Shown piece after piece: positions 43,034 to 51,330 of a stretch of DNA of 58,834 nt. Both the position numbers and the translations under genes were made by a program. Source of the DNA: Sphingomonas sp. (lineage in GTDB: Bacteria > Pseudomonadota > Alphaproteobacteria > Sphingomonadales > Sphingomonadaceae). The notes under the pieces are model-generated. The model was given only the letters and a program-made list of their open reading frames with translations, was not told where the DNA came from and made no database searches. Each line of letters starts with the position of its first letter. The stretch's first letter is position 1. The stretch is taken from NCBI RefSeq assembly GCF_019749955.1, contig NZ_JAIEPC010000012.1, positions 1 to 58,834 of the forward strand, in the 5' to 3' direction.

Positions 43034-43327
43034 TCACTCCGACAAAATCGCCTCATAATCCCGCGCGCCGTGCAGAATATGGAAGACAACCACCCGGCTC
43101 GCCTCTGTTCGATAAAACACCGCATAGCTCCCGAACACCCGTCGGCGCACGCCCTGCCGCTCATACCTCGGCACCAACGGAAAGCGGTTCGGGAACTCGG
43201 CCAGCCTCTCGCACTGTTCCCGCAAGTCGCGGATAAAGGTCAAAGCGCGGGCTGGATTGTCCTGCGCGATATAATCGCCGATTGCCTCAAGATCGCTTTC
43301 GGCTTCCGCCGTCAGGACGACGATCAT
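43034..43327 (-). CDS. parE: ParE/RelE-family toxin
   Basis: The product is 97 residues. TAEAESDLEAIGDYIAQDNPARAL, then LREQCERLAEFPNRFPLVPRYE and VFYRTEASRVVVFHILHGARD, is the standard ParE pattern. ParE toxins poison DNA gyrase; RelE toxins cut ribosome-bound mRNA. The sequence lacks the RelE catalytic set, so ParE is preferred. Its ATG overlaps the antitoxin stop by four bases. Confidence 0.88.
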   Translation of the reverse strand: MIVVLTAEAESDLEAIGDYIAQDNPARALTFIRDLREQCERLAEFPNRFPLVPRYERQGVRRRVFGSYAVFYRTEASRVVVFHILHGARDYEAILSE

Positions 43328-43581
43328 TCAGCGGCGTCGGCCAAGCCGCGATACTTCGCTTCGAGCCGGTCGAACACTGCGTCCACAGGCCGGGTCCGCC
43401 CAGCCGCCGCATCATCCAGCCCGCGCGCAATCGAGGCATCGAGCGCCGCCAGCCGCGCCTCGCGCTCCTGCACCAGACGAACGCCCTCGCGCAGCACTTC
43501 GCTCTTGGAATTGTAACGACCGGTTTCGACAAGCTTCGTCACGAAACCCTCAAGCTGGATACCTAAGTCGGCACTGATCAT
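43324..43581 (-). CDS. parD: ParD-type ribbon-helix-helix antitoxin
   Basis: The product is 85 residues from ATG 43581; the frame to 43698 has no ribosome site and no similarity. ISADLGIQLEGFVTKLVETG followed by RYNSKSEVLREGVRLVQERE is the ribbon-helix-helix fold of the CC2985/ParD antitoxins. The C-terminal half binds the toxin. The pair sits between miaB and phoH and points against the direction of the housekeeping genes. Confidence 0.88.
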   Translation of the reverse strand: MISADLGIQLEGFVTKLVETGRYNSKSEVLREGVRLVQEREARLAALDASIARGLDDAAAGRTRPVDAVFDRLEAKYRGLADAAE

Positions 43582-43810
43582 TGGCTCATCTCCGTGACGG
43601 GAACCTAGCGGTTTATCAACTATTATCAAGATCGCGCGCGCACTTTCCCCCTGTCCCCCACGCCGCCGATCTGCCAAACTCGCCAACGGATGCAGCACGC
43701 CCGCCTCTCCTGCGCGACCCCCGGCTCGATTGGCCGGTGCGGCCCGTCGACAGCGCGCAAGCCGTTCCGATCCCGCCTGTTTTCAGCCTCCTCCTGCCCC
43801 AAGGAACCGC

Positions 43811-44806
43811 ATGAGCCGCAAGCCTGTCCCCGCGCAATCCGGTGATCGCAGCCGCGCCGAGCTGACCTTCGATCGGCCCCAGCTGATGCCGCAGCTGTTT
43901 GGCGAGTTCGACAAGAACCTGTTGCTCCTCGAAAACCGACTCGGCGTGTACATTACCGCGCGCGGCAACAAGGTCGGGCTCGAAGGGACCGCCGAATCGG
44001 TGGCGGCGGCGCGCGATGTGCTCAATGGCCTCTACAACCGCATCATCCGCGGTGAGATCATCGATACCGGCCTGATCGAAGCGGTGATCGCGATGTCGGC
44101 CGAACCGACGCTGCACGGCATCATCAGCGCGGAGGCCTCCGCCCCGCCCTCGATCATGATCCGCACGCGCAAGAAAACGATCGTCCCGCGCACCGTCGCG
44201 CAGGCGCATTATATGCGCGAGCTGCTCAACAACGACATCATCTTCGCGCTCGGGCCAGCGGGCACCGGCAAGACCTATATCGCGGTCGCGCAAGCCGTCG
44301 CACAGCTGATCACCGGCAGCATCCAGCGGCTGATCCTGTCGCGCCCGGCGGTGGAGGCGGGCGAGAAGCTCGGCTTCCTGCCCGGCGACATGAAGGAGAA
44401 GGTCGATCCGTACCTTCGCCCCTTGTACGATGCGCTCAACGATTGCCTGCCCGCCGAGCAGGTCGAGCGGCGGATCGCGAGCGGTGAAATCGAAATCGCG
44501 CCGATCGCCTTCATGCGCGGGCGCACGCTGGCCGACGCCTTCATCATCCTCGACGAAGCGCAGAACACCACGCCTGCGCAGATGAAGATGTTCCTCACCC
44601 GCTTCGGCGAGAACAGCCGCATGGTGGTTTGCGGCGATCCCAAGCAAACCGACTTGCCCGGCGGCATGAACGCGAGCGGCCTGAACGACGCGGTCGGGCG
44701 GCTTGAGGGGGTGGAGGGCCTGTCAATCTGCCGCTTTGGTGCTGGCGACGTGGTGCGGCATCCGATTGTCGGGCGGATTGTGGAGGCGTATGAGGGTGCA
44801 TCATGA
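43811..44806 (+). CDS. phoH: PhoH-like ATPase (YbeZ)
   Basis: The product is 331 residues from ATG 43811 with AAGGAA upstream; the frame extends to 43730. A small KH-like N-terminal part is followed by the P-loop GPAGTGKT at 148-155 and Walker B in FIILDEAQN. PhoH/YbeZ proteins are ATPases associated with YbeY in rRNA and ribosome maturation. Normally ybeY follows directly; here a VapBC pair has been placed in between, its first gene overlapping phoH by four bases. Confidence 0.92.
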   Translation: MSRKPVPAQSGDRSRAELTFDRPQLMPQLFGEFDKNLLLLENRLGVYITARGNKVGLEGTAESVAAARDVLNGLYNRIIRGEIIDTGLIEAVIAMSAEPTLHGIISAEASAPPSIMIRTRKKTIVPRTVAQAHYMRELLNNDIIFALGPAGTGKTYIAVAQAVAQLITGSIQRLILSRPAVEAGEKLGFLPGDMKEKVDPYLRPLYDALNDCLPAEQVERRIASGEIEIAPIAFMRGRTLADAFIILDEAQNTTPAQMKMFLTRFGENSRMVVCGDPKQTDLPGGMNASGLNDAVGRLEGVEGLSICRFGAGDVVRHPIVGRIVEAYEGAS

Positions 44807-45093
44807 ACGCCCCCGCCGACCCGCCCAGCCGTGCCGAACAACAGGCCTTATCTGCGCCCTTTCTTGTCGAGGATGCGGAAGTCGTGCGGCTGATCGCGCG
44901 CCTTGCCGATGAGCGCGGCACGCCGATGGCGGAGATCGTCAAGCTGGCGGTGAAAGACTATTTCGACCGGCATTCGCGCGGCAGCCCGGCGCCCGATTGG
45001 TTGCAGAAATTTTGGCAAGATCACCCGCTGCCTCTGCCGACAGGCTTGAAGGCCGACAAGCGCTTCTATGATTCGTTGAACGATGAACTGTGA
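44803..45093 (+). CDS. vapB: VapB-type antitoxin inserted between phoH and ybeY
   Basis: The product is 96 residues. The middle part ([28 protein letters not shown]) looks like a ribbon-helix-helix or Rv0623-type antitoxin segment, and the tail [31 protein letters not shown] is typical of antitoxins paired with PIN toxins. The start overlaps phoH (ATGA) and the stop overlaps vapC (GTGA), so it is translated as part of the phoH operon. This would tie antitoxin supply to a housekeeping transcript. Confidence 0.82.
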   Translation: MNAPADPPSRAEQQALSAPFLVEDAEVVRLIARLADERGTPMAEIVKLAVKDYFDRHSRGSPAPDWLQKFWQDHPLPLPTGLKADKRFYDSLNDEL

Positions 45094-45731
45094 CAATCTT
45101 CGTCGATGCGTCCGCGATCGTTGCCATGATCGCGAAGGAGCCGGAGGCTGGCGCCTTTGCTGAATTCTTGAACAACGACCCGCTTCGGATAACGTCGCCG
45201 CTCGCGGTTTGGGAAGCTGCTCGTGGCGTGCAAAGTGCGCGCGCGGTGCCGCTGACGGAAGCACGCGGGCTTGTGTTCGACTTCATTGCAGCCGCCGAGT
45301 TGCAGATCGTTGCGGTCGAGCCTGCCGATGCGGACCTAGCCTTGGATGCCCATGCGCGATTTGGCAAAGGCGTTAATCCTGCGGCGCTGAACTTCGGGGA
45401 TTGCTTCACTTATGCGGTCGCGCGGCGACACGAAGCGGCCCTGCTGTTCAAGGGCGACGATTTCACCCAGACGGACATCAAGGATGCAACGCTGATATGG
45501 TCATCGTTGAACTCAGCCGCGACGATGCATGGGGAACCGTCGTCGAGTGGGAAAGTCTCGCACGGTCCGCCGCAAATGCTGCGATCGCCGCCACCCCCTA
45601 TGGCGAACTCATCACAACCTCCGCCACGATCGAAATCTCGGTCCGGCTCACCACCGATGCCGAGGTGCAGGCGCTCAACCGCGACTATCGGCACAAGGAC
45701 AAGCCCACCAACGTGCTGTCCTTCCCGATGA
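45090..45731 (+). CDS. vapC: VapC-type PIN-domain toxin with C-terminal frame running into ybeY
   Basis: The PIN domain starts at GTG 45090 ([20 protein letters not shown]) and keeps the acidic residues: Asp in FVDAS, Glu in VWEAARG, Asp in NFGDCFTYA and Asp in KGDDFTQTD. The family normally ends about here, near residue 130. This frame continues for 213 residues, the last ~78 (Ser/Pro/Arg-rich) being encoded out of frame over the first 235 bases of ybeY. Either the natural stop was lost on insertion or the tail is tolerated. It is the second VapC-like protein in the window. Confidence 0.8.
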   Translation: MTIFVDASAIVAMIAKEPEAGAFAEFLNNDPLRITSPLAVWEAARGVQSARAVPLTEARGLVFDFIAAAELQIVAVEPADADLALDAHARFGKGVNPAALNFGDCFTYAVARRHEAALLFKGDDFTQTDIKDATLIWSSLNSAATMHGEPSSSGKVSHGPPQMLRSPPPPMANSSQPPPRSKSRSGSPPMPRCRRSTATIGTRTSPPTCCPSR

Positions 45732-46009
45732 TCCAGCCCGATCTCATCGACACCGTCACCCAGAATTCCGACGATGGCGAAGTGCTGCTCGGCGATATCG
45801 TGCTCGCCCATGAAACCTGTGCGACCGAAGCCGCCGACAAAGGGCTCAGCCTCGCCGATCACGCGACGCACCTGATCGTCCACGGCACGCTGCACTTGCT
45901 CGGTTACGACCATATCGACGATCGCGCTGCGCAGGCGATGGAGCAGATCGAGCGAGATGTGCTACACAGTCTCGGACTCCACGATCCATATCACGACCAA
46001 GAGGACTGA
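45497..46009 (+). CDS. ybeY: Endoribonuclease YbeY (rRNA maturation factor)
   Basis: The product is 170 residues with the zinc-binding, catalytic motif [11 protein letters not shown] at 129-139 and the conserved [14 protein letters not shown]. YbeY acts in 16S rRNA 3'-end processing and ribosome quality control. ATG 45497 is in the vapC gene in another frame; no ribosome site is obvious, so its translation may depend on vapC. It is followed after 10 bases by the corC-like gene. Confidence 0.92.
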   Translation: MVIVELSRDDAWGTVVEWESLARSAANAAIAATPYGELITTSATIEISVRLTTDAEVQALNRDYRHKDKPTNVLSFPMIQPDLIDTVTQNSDDGEVLLGDIVLAHETCATEAADKGLSLADHATHLIVHGTLHLLGYDHIDDRAAQAMEQIERDVLHSLGLHDPYHDQED

Positions 46010-46019
46010 AATACCACCT

Positions 46020-46940
46020 ATGCCTGATGGCCAAAGTAGCGGCGCCGGGGATGCCGGCACCCACGAAGGCGGGTTATGGCGCTCGTTCCGCGCGCTGATC
46101 TTCGGTGATCCCGGCGACGACTCGCTCCGCGCGCAGCTTGAAGAAGCGATTGACGCGCATGAGGATGATCCCGCCCCCGACACCAAAGGCGATTTGTCGC
46201 CGCTCGAGCGCCAGATGGTGCGCAACCTGCTCCATTTCGGTGAGCGCGACGCGGGCGACATCGGTGTGCCGCGCGCGGACATCGTCGCGGTGCCCGAAAG
46301 CATCAGCTTTGCCGCGCTGGTCCGCCAGTTCGCCGATGCGGGGCACAGCCGCCTGCCGGTCTATCGCGACGAACTCGATACGATCATCGGCATGGTCCAC
46401 ATCAAGGACGTGTTCAACATCCTCGCGACCGGCGCGCCGCACCCCGACTCAATCGCCGCGCTGATCCGCGAGCCGCTGTTCGTGCCGATGTCGCGCGGCG
46501 CGCTCGATCTGCTGGCGGACATGCGCAACAAGCGCGTCCATCTGGCGATCGTGCTCGACGAATATTTCGGCACCGAAGGCCTCGTGACGATCGAGGATCT
46601 GATCGAGGAAATCGTCGGCGATATCGAGGATGAGCATGACGAGGCGCCGCAAGCTTTGCTCGTGCCGATCGATGGCGGCAGCTGGGAAGCCGATGGCCGC
46701 GCCGAGCTGGAGGATGTCGCCGAAGCGATCGACCCGCGCCTCGCCGAAACCGACGACGATATCGATACGATTGGCGGGCTCGCGGCCGTGCTCGCGGGGC
46801 ATGTGCCGGTGGCGGGCACCTGCCTCGACCACCCGAGCGGCTGGCGGTTCGAAGTCGTCGCCGCCGACACCAAGCGCATCCAGAAGCTGCGGCTGCATCC
46901 GCCAACGCACCGCGAAGAGGGATTGGCCGAAAGCGGCTGA
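46020..46940 (+). CDS. corC: CBS-domain protein of the CorC/HlyC family
   Basis: The product is 306 residues. Two CBS domains (about 75-200, with GVPRADIVAVPESISFAALV and DEYFGTEGLVTIEDLIEEI) are followed by the CorC_HlyC C-terminal domain (GRAELEDVAEAIDP to the end). No membrane segments are present, so it is the soluble YbeX type. YbeX works with YbeY/YbeZ in ribosome metabolism and has been linked to magnesium/cobalt efflux. Gene order matches the classic ybeZ-ybeY-ybeX set. Confidence 0.9.
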   Translation: MPDGQSSGAGDAGTHEGGLWRSFRALIFGDPGDDSLRAQLEEAIDAHEDDPAPDTKGDLSPLERQMVRNLLHFGERDAGDIGVPRADIVAVPESISFAALVRQFADAGHSRLPVYRDELDTIIGMVHIKDVFNILATGAPHPDSIAALIREPLFVPMSRGALDLLADMRNKRVHLAIVLDEYFGTEGLVTIEDLIEEIVGDIEDEHDEAPQALLVPIDGGSWEADGRAELEDVAEAIDPRLAETDDDIDTIGGLAAVLAGHVPVAGTCLDHPSGWRFEVVAADTKRIQKLRLHPPTHREEGLAESG

Positions 46941-46980
46941 ACTGGTATCCCTGCGTCCATAATTGGTCGGGGGATTGAAG

Positions 46981-48231
46981 ATGCGCGGATGGACGTTGCT
47001 GGCCAGTATCGGTGTCCTCGCGGCGCTGACCGGAACCGTCGCGGCGCAGCGCAAGCCTGCCCCCAAGCCCAAGCCCGCTGCCGCCAAGCCCGCTGCGCAG
47101 ATCGTGACGCCGCCCAAGGCGCGCTATGCGATGGATATCGGCACCGCATCGGGGCTTGCGGGCATGATGGGCGGCGGCAAGCCGAGCATGGGCGACATGA
47201 TGCGGATGGCGTCGGGCGGCGGCGACAGCGAAAGCCACACGCTCCACCTGCGGCTCGGGTCGGTGCTCGCGCCCACCGGTGGCGGCCCCAAGGCCGATCA
47301 TTATTTCCTGCCGCCCGCCAATATGGGGCCTTCGGTGCCGCTGGTGACGCCGGTGATCCAGCCGACCGGCACGCCCGAAATGCCGCAGCAGTTTGAACGG
47401 CCCCGGGGGCGGCTGATCCTGTTCTGGGGCTGCGGCGCGCATGCCCCGGCCAATCAGCCGGTGATCATCGATTTCGCCAATCTGGCGGCGGGCCAGGTCC
47501 CGCCCGACCTGTTCACCAGCCGCGTGACGTTCGATCGCGGGCCGAGCGTCAACAACAGCCGCACCTATGGCGAATGGCCCAATGCGCGCTCGGGCCGGAT
47601 GCCGCAGGCGGGGACGCTGCTCGGCCAGCACCGGATCGCGGGCAATTATGCGCCCGAAATCGGCTTTTCGCTCCAGCAGGATTATATGCCCGGTATTCAG
47701 CTGCGCACAACCATGCCCGCCGATGGCACGGTCGCGCTCAACTGGAGCCCGGTCAACGCCGCCACCGGCTATTATGCATGGCTGATCGGCGCCAATGGCG
47801 CGGGCCGCAAGGGCCGCAACGACACCGGCGACATCGTCTGGTGGTCGTCGTCGAACAGCCGCGATTTCGGCGGCGCGCTATGGGACTGGATCAGCCCCGG
47901 CGTGGTCGCGGGCCTCGTGCGCGACGGCACGGTGATGGCCCCCACGACCACCAACTGCGTCATCCCCGCCGAAGTCCGCAAGGCCACCGGCGAAGGCATG
48001 TTCGGCAATCTGATCGCTTATGGGCCGGAGGAAAATTTCGTCTATCCGCCGCGCCCCGACAAAGGCCCGTGGAATCAGGAATGGACCGCGCGCGTGCGCT
48101 TCCGCTCGATGACGTCGTTCCTGCCCGGCATGGAGATGGGCGACGCCCGCGGGTCGGACAATCGCCGCGATCCGCCCAAGAAGCGCTGCAAGCCCAGTCT
48201 GCTCGGCGCGGTGACCGGGCTGGGCTGCTAG
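46981..48231 (+). CDS. Exported protein of unknown function
   Basis: The product is 416 residues from ATG 46981, preceded by GGGGATTGAAG. A signal peptide (MRGWTLLASIGVLAALTGTVAAQ) is followed by a Lys/Pro/Ala linker, a Gly/Met-rich stretch (GMMGGGKPSMGDMMRMASGG), then a compact domain with FWGCGAHAPANQPVIIDF and YYAWLIGANGAG, and a cysteine pair at the end (CKPSLLGAVTGLGC). I recognise it only as a recurrent sphingomonad secreted protein. Its place after corC is outside the conserved order. Confidence 0.7.
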   Translation: MRGWTLLASIGVLAALTGTVAAQRKPAPKPKPAAAKPAAQIVTPPKARYAMDIGTASGLAGMMGGGKPSMGDMMRMASGGGDSESHTLHLRLGSVLAPTGGGPKADHYFLPPANMGPSVPLVTPVIQPTGTPEMPQQFERPRGRLILFWGCGAHAPANQPVIIDFANLAAGQVPPDLFTSRVTFDRGPSVNNSRTYGEWPNARSGRMPQAGTLLGQHRIAGNYAPEIGFSLQQDYMPGIQLRTTMPADGTVALNWSPVNAATGYYAWLIGANGAGRKGRNDTGDIVWWSSSNSRDFGGALWDWISPGVVAGLVRDGTVMAPTTTNCVIPAEVRKATGEGMFGNLIAYGPEENFVYPPRPDKGPWNQEWTARVRFRSMTSFLPGMEMGDARGSDNRRDPPKKRCKPSLLGAVTGLGC

Positions 48232-48253
48232 AGTAAGATGACTTCACCTTGAC

Positions 48254-48355
48254 CCGTTCGTTTCGAGCGCAGTCGAGAACCAGGCCAAAGGCGGTGCGGC
48301 CGCGTTTCTCGATGTCTCGACGTCGCTCGACAGAGCCTTCGCTCGAAACGAACGG
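48254..48355. repeat. Intergenic palindrome with perfect 16-bp arms (CGTTTCGAGCG family)
   Basis: CCGTTCGTTTCGAGCG at 48254-48269 is perfectly repeated in inverse at 48340-48355. Inside lie further TCTCGA/TCGAGA matches (GTCGAGAAC against GTTTCTCGA). This is a different family from the three CTGAGCTTGTCGAAG elements but has the same architecture. The rest of 48232-48494 shows no gene. Confidence 0.8.
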
Positions 48356-48494
48356 ATGGGGGGTGATTCAGTCCAAAGCCATCCCGCGCTAAAGCCTCTA
48401 TCACTCCCAAAAATAGGCAAACCGCGCTGCGCTTTCATCGCCCGTCGTGCGTTTCCGCTTTGCGCGCGCCGACGGGAAGGATAGTTCTGCCGCC

Positions 48495-49820
48495 ATGCTA
48501 AGACATATTCTCATCGTTTCGGGGCTGATGGCGCTGGCCGCAATTGGCTGGTGGATTTGGGCGAGCCAGCCCGATCAGGCCAAGCTCAGCCTTGCCGCCG
48601 TCCAGGGCGCGCAGCCGAAGATCACCGCGCCGCGCCCGCAAATGATCCCGACGATCAAGGTCGCCGATGCGGTCGGCTGGCCGGCCAATGCCGCGCCGAC
48701 TCCGGCGGCGGGGCTGAAGGTCAATGCCTTTGCCACCGGGCTCGATCATCCGCGCTGGATGTACCGTTTGCCCAATGGCGATGTGCTCGTCGCCGAAACC
48801 AATTCGCCGCCGCGTGATGTCGGCGGCATCACCGGGCTGGTGATGGGCTATTTGCTGAACAAGGGCGGCGCCGGCGTCCCCTCGGCCAACCGCATCACCC
48901 TGCTGCGCGATGCCAATGGCGATGGCGTGGCCGAGCTGAAGACGGTGCTGATCAGCGGGCTCAACTCGCCGCTCGGGATGACCTTGCTCGGCGGCCAGCT
49001 CTATATCGCCAACACCGATGCGCTAGTGCGCGTGCCGTTCGTGCCGGGCCAGACCAGGATCACCGCCAAGCCCGAAACCGTCGTGCGCTATCCCGGCGGC
49101 GGCAATCACTGGGCGCGAAATGTCATTGCCAGCGCCGACGGCAGCCGCCTGTATGTCGCGGTCGGATCGGCAACCAACATCGCCGACGACGGCCTCGACA
49201 AGGAAGAAAATCGCGCCTGCATTCTCGAAATCGATCCGGTCGCGAAGAAGTTCCGCCCCTTCGCCACCGGGTTGCGCAATCCGCAGGGCCTCGCGTTCGA
49301 ACCCGTCAGCAGGCGGCTGTGGACGACGGTCAATGAACGCGACATGCTCGGGTCGGACCTCGCGCCCGATTATATGACCTCGGTCGGCTTGGGTGATTTC
49401 TTCGGCTGGCCGTACAGCTATTGGGGGGGCTATGCCGACGACCGCGTCTCGCCCAACCGGCCCGACCTGTATGAATATGCCCGGCGCCCCGATTATGCGC
49501 TGGGGCCGCATACTGCCTCACTCGGCCTCGCCTTTGCCAGCGACGCGAAGCTTGGGCAGCGCTTTGCCAGCGGTGCCTTCGTCGGCCAGCACGGATCGTG
49601 GAACCGGGTGCCGGTGTCGGGCTATAAGGTCATCTACGTCCCGTTCGATGCGCAGGGCTTTCCGCAGAAGAACGCCAAGCCGGTCGATGTGCTGACGGGC
49701 TTTCTCGATGCCAAGGGTCAGGCGCAGGGGCGCCCGGTCGGCGTCATTACCGATCGCACCGGCGCACTGCTGGTCGCTGATGATGTCGGCAATCGAATCT
49801 GGCGTGTATCAACGATGTAG
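48495..49820 (+). CDS. PQQ-dependent sugar dehydrogenase-like protein (sorbosone dehydrogenase family)
   Basis: The product is 441 residues. An N-terminal membrane anchor (ILIVSGLMALAAIGWWIW) precedes a six-bladed propeller with DHPRWMYRLPNGDVLVAET, GSATNIADDGLDKEENRACI and GQHGSWNR, typical of the soluble glucose/L-sorbosone dehydrogenase family that uses pyrroloquinoline quinone in the periplasm. A histidine in NHWARNV may be the catalytic base. ATG 48495 is chosen because the anchor begins there. The sugar substrate is unknown; no PQQ synthesis genes are in the window. Confidence 0.85.
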   Translation: MLRHILIVSGLMALAAIGWWIWASQPDQAKLSLAAVQGAQPKITAPRPQMIPTIKVADAVGWPANAAPTPAAGLKVNAFATGLDHPRWMYRLPNGDVLVAETNSPPRDVGGITGLVMGYLLNKGGAGVPSANRITLLRDANGDGVAELKTVLISGLNSPLGMTLLGGQLYIANTDALVRVPFVPGQTRITAKPETVVRYPGGGNHWARNVIASADGSRLYVAVGSATNIADDGLDKEENRACILEIDPVAKKFRPFATGLRNPQGLAFEPVSRRLWTTVNERDMLGSDLAPDYMTSVGLGDFFGWPYSYWGGYADDRVSPNRPDLYEYARRPDYALGPHTASLGLAFASDAKLGQRFASGAFVGQHGSWNRVPVSGYKVIYVPFDAQGFPQKNAKPVDVLTGFLDAKGQAQGRPVGVITDRTGALLVADDVGNRIWRVSTM

Positions 49821-49860
49821 CCTATCCTGTTGATCGCATGGGGCGATGGGGGTGATATTT

Positions 49861-49870
49861 GGGGGGGGGG
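49861..49870 (+). repeat. Ten-base G homopolymer at the start of the HTH gene
   Basis: A run of ten G lies between two copies of a GGGGGTGATATTT word (from 49848 and 49866). It precedes the likely TTG start by seven bases and includes the only ribosome-site-like sequence. Runs of this length are prone to slippage and may vary start spacing or frame. Confidence 0.7.
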
Positions 49871-49877
49871 TGATATT

Positions 49878-50366
49878 TTGGCAGTAAGGGTCGTTACCAA
49901 TCCCGAACGCATGGCCGCGAACTGGCGGATCGCGATGTTTGGCCTCGCCAATTTGTTTCTCACCACCCACCGTGCGTTTCAAAGCACCGACACCGCGATC
50001 AACCCGACCGAGCTGCAAATCTATCTGACGGTCGCGGTCGCCAATGTCCAAAAGCTGATGCGCGAGCGCCAGATTCCCGAACAATTCACCGGCACCGACA
50101 TTCTGCCGCGCGAATGGGTGGTGCCAATCTCGCGCAACGCGATAGCCTCAGCCACCGGCCTGCCGCGCGAAACGGTGCGGCGCCAGGTCGAAAAGATGAT
50201 CGAGCGCGGCCTGCTGATCGAAGACCCGCGCGGCGGCGTGACACCCCCTGAAGGCATGGTCGAAAAGCTCGGCCTCGCGCCGATCCTCGAACCGATCATG
50301 ACCGAATTTACGCGGACGGCGGAAATGCTGATCCGGCTGGGCGTGATCGACCGGCAGGAGGATTGA
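49878..50366 (+). CDS. Helix-turn-helix regulator-like protein
   Basis: Translation from TTG 49878 would give 162 residues; the frame opens at 49830 and passes through a ten-base G run, and ATG 49911 is a further option. A helix-turn-helix is visible in ISRNAIASATGLPRETVRRQVEKMIERGLLIED, of the MarR/Crp-like winged kind. The C-terminus AEMLIRLGVIDRQED is nearly repeated at the end of the next gene. A DNA-binding role is inferred; no ligand domain is recognised. Confidence 0.65.
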   Translation: MAVRVVTNPERMAANWRIAMFGLANLFLTTHRAFQSTDTAINPTELQIYLTVAVANVQKLMRERQIPEQFTGTDILPREWVVPISRNAIASATGLPRETVRRQVEKMIERGLLIEDPRGGVTPPEGMVEKLGLAPILEPIMTEFTRTAEMLIRLGVIDRQED

Positions 50367-50493
50367 GGGTGAACGGGCGCGAGCGGCTTTGGTGCCGCTT
50401 CCATCCCATTGACCCGCCCCTCGCAATTTGGCTACCGACGCTTGCGCTGTCCCCACCCGACTCGCCGACGCTCGGGGAGCCTTGGTCACCTCA

Positions 50494-51252
50494 GTGAACC
50501 CGCTTGATTACTTGCGCCCGGTCGGAAGGCTGCGCGTGTTGCTCTACGATCGCCGCGCGCGATCGGAGCTGATCACGCGCTGGACCAGAAAAAACGCGGT
50601 CCATCAATCCAACACGGTCACATGGCTCGATCGTTACCCGCAACTGTTTGCCGCAGCGCAGACCGAACTCAGCGAAAACACTGCGCCTGCCATTTTGTCG
50701 TTTGGCTGCTCGAGCGGGGAAGAGGTCGTGAGCCTGCGTCGGTATTTTCCGAGTGCGAGGCTGGTCGGCGCCGAGATCAACGCCGTGCAGCTCGCGGCCT
50801 GTATGCATCTGGCCGCGGACCCACAGATGACGTTCATTCGCTCGACCCCTGCCGCGATCGCCGAACTTGGTCCTTATGACGCTATTTTCTGCATGGCCGT
50901 GCTGCAACGCTTGCCTCACGAAGTTGAACGGCGCGGTATCCGCAACATCGCGAAGCGATATCCTTTTGCGCGCTTCTCCGACGAGGTCAAATTCCTGGCG
51001 GACCAGTTGCGACCAGGCGGGCTGCTGGTGACAGACCACTGCCAATACCGCGTGGAAGACGTCGATGCGCCGCTTCGGCCCGTTGTGAATGCAACGCTCT
51101 CTCTGGCCAAAGGCCCCCGCTTCGATCCCAGCGGTGAAATGATCGCACCGCAGCCCGTGGTCGCCCGGATGTTCCGCCGATTTGACGCGCGCGGCGGGCA
51201 TGCGGAAGGGGAGATGATCCGGCTGGGCGTGATCGAGCGGATGGAGGACTGA
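50494..51252 (+). CDS. Class I SAM-dependent methyltransferase-like protein
   Basis: The product is 252 residues from GTG 50494; a TTG at 50482 is an alternative, and GGGGAGC lies upstream. The motif I region ILSFGCSSGEEVVSLRRYFP with LVGAEINAVQL is the nucleotide-binding loop of class I methyltransferases and resembles the CheR-like arrangement. DAIFCMAVLQRLP and LRPGGLLVTDH complete the fold. The substrate is unknown. The last 15 codons (MIRLGVIERMED and surrounding) match the end of the HTH gene just upstream. Confidence 0.75.
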   Translation: MNPLDYLRPVGRLRVLLYDRRARSELITRWTRKNAVHQSNTVTWLDRYPQLFAAAQTELSENTAPAILSFGCSSGEEVVSLRRYFPSARLVGAEINAVQLAACMHLAADPQMTFIRSTPAAIAELGPYDAIFCMAVLQRLPHEVERRGIRNIAKRYPFARFSDEVKFLADQLRPGGLLVTDHCQYRVEDVDAPLRPVVNATLSLAKGPRFDPSGEMIAPQPVVARMFRRFDARGGHAEGEMIRLGVIERMED

Positions 51253-51330
51253 GGGGGTGGGCGGCTTGTGCGTGGCAACATTCGCAGCACGACGAATGAC
51301 TGTCGGGGGCCAGTGCAGGCCGACCTCCCA

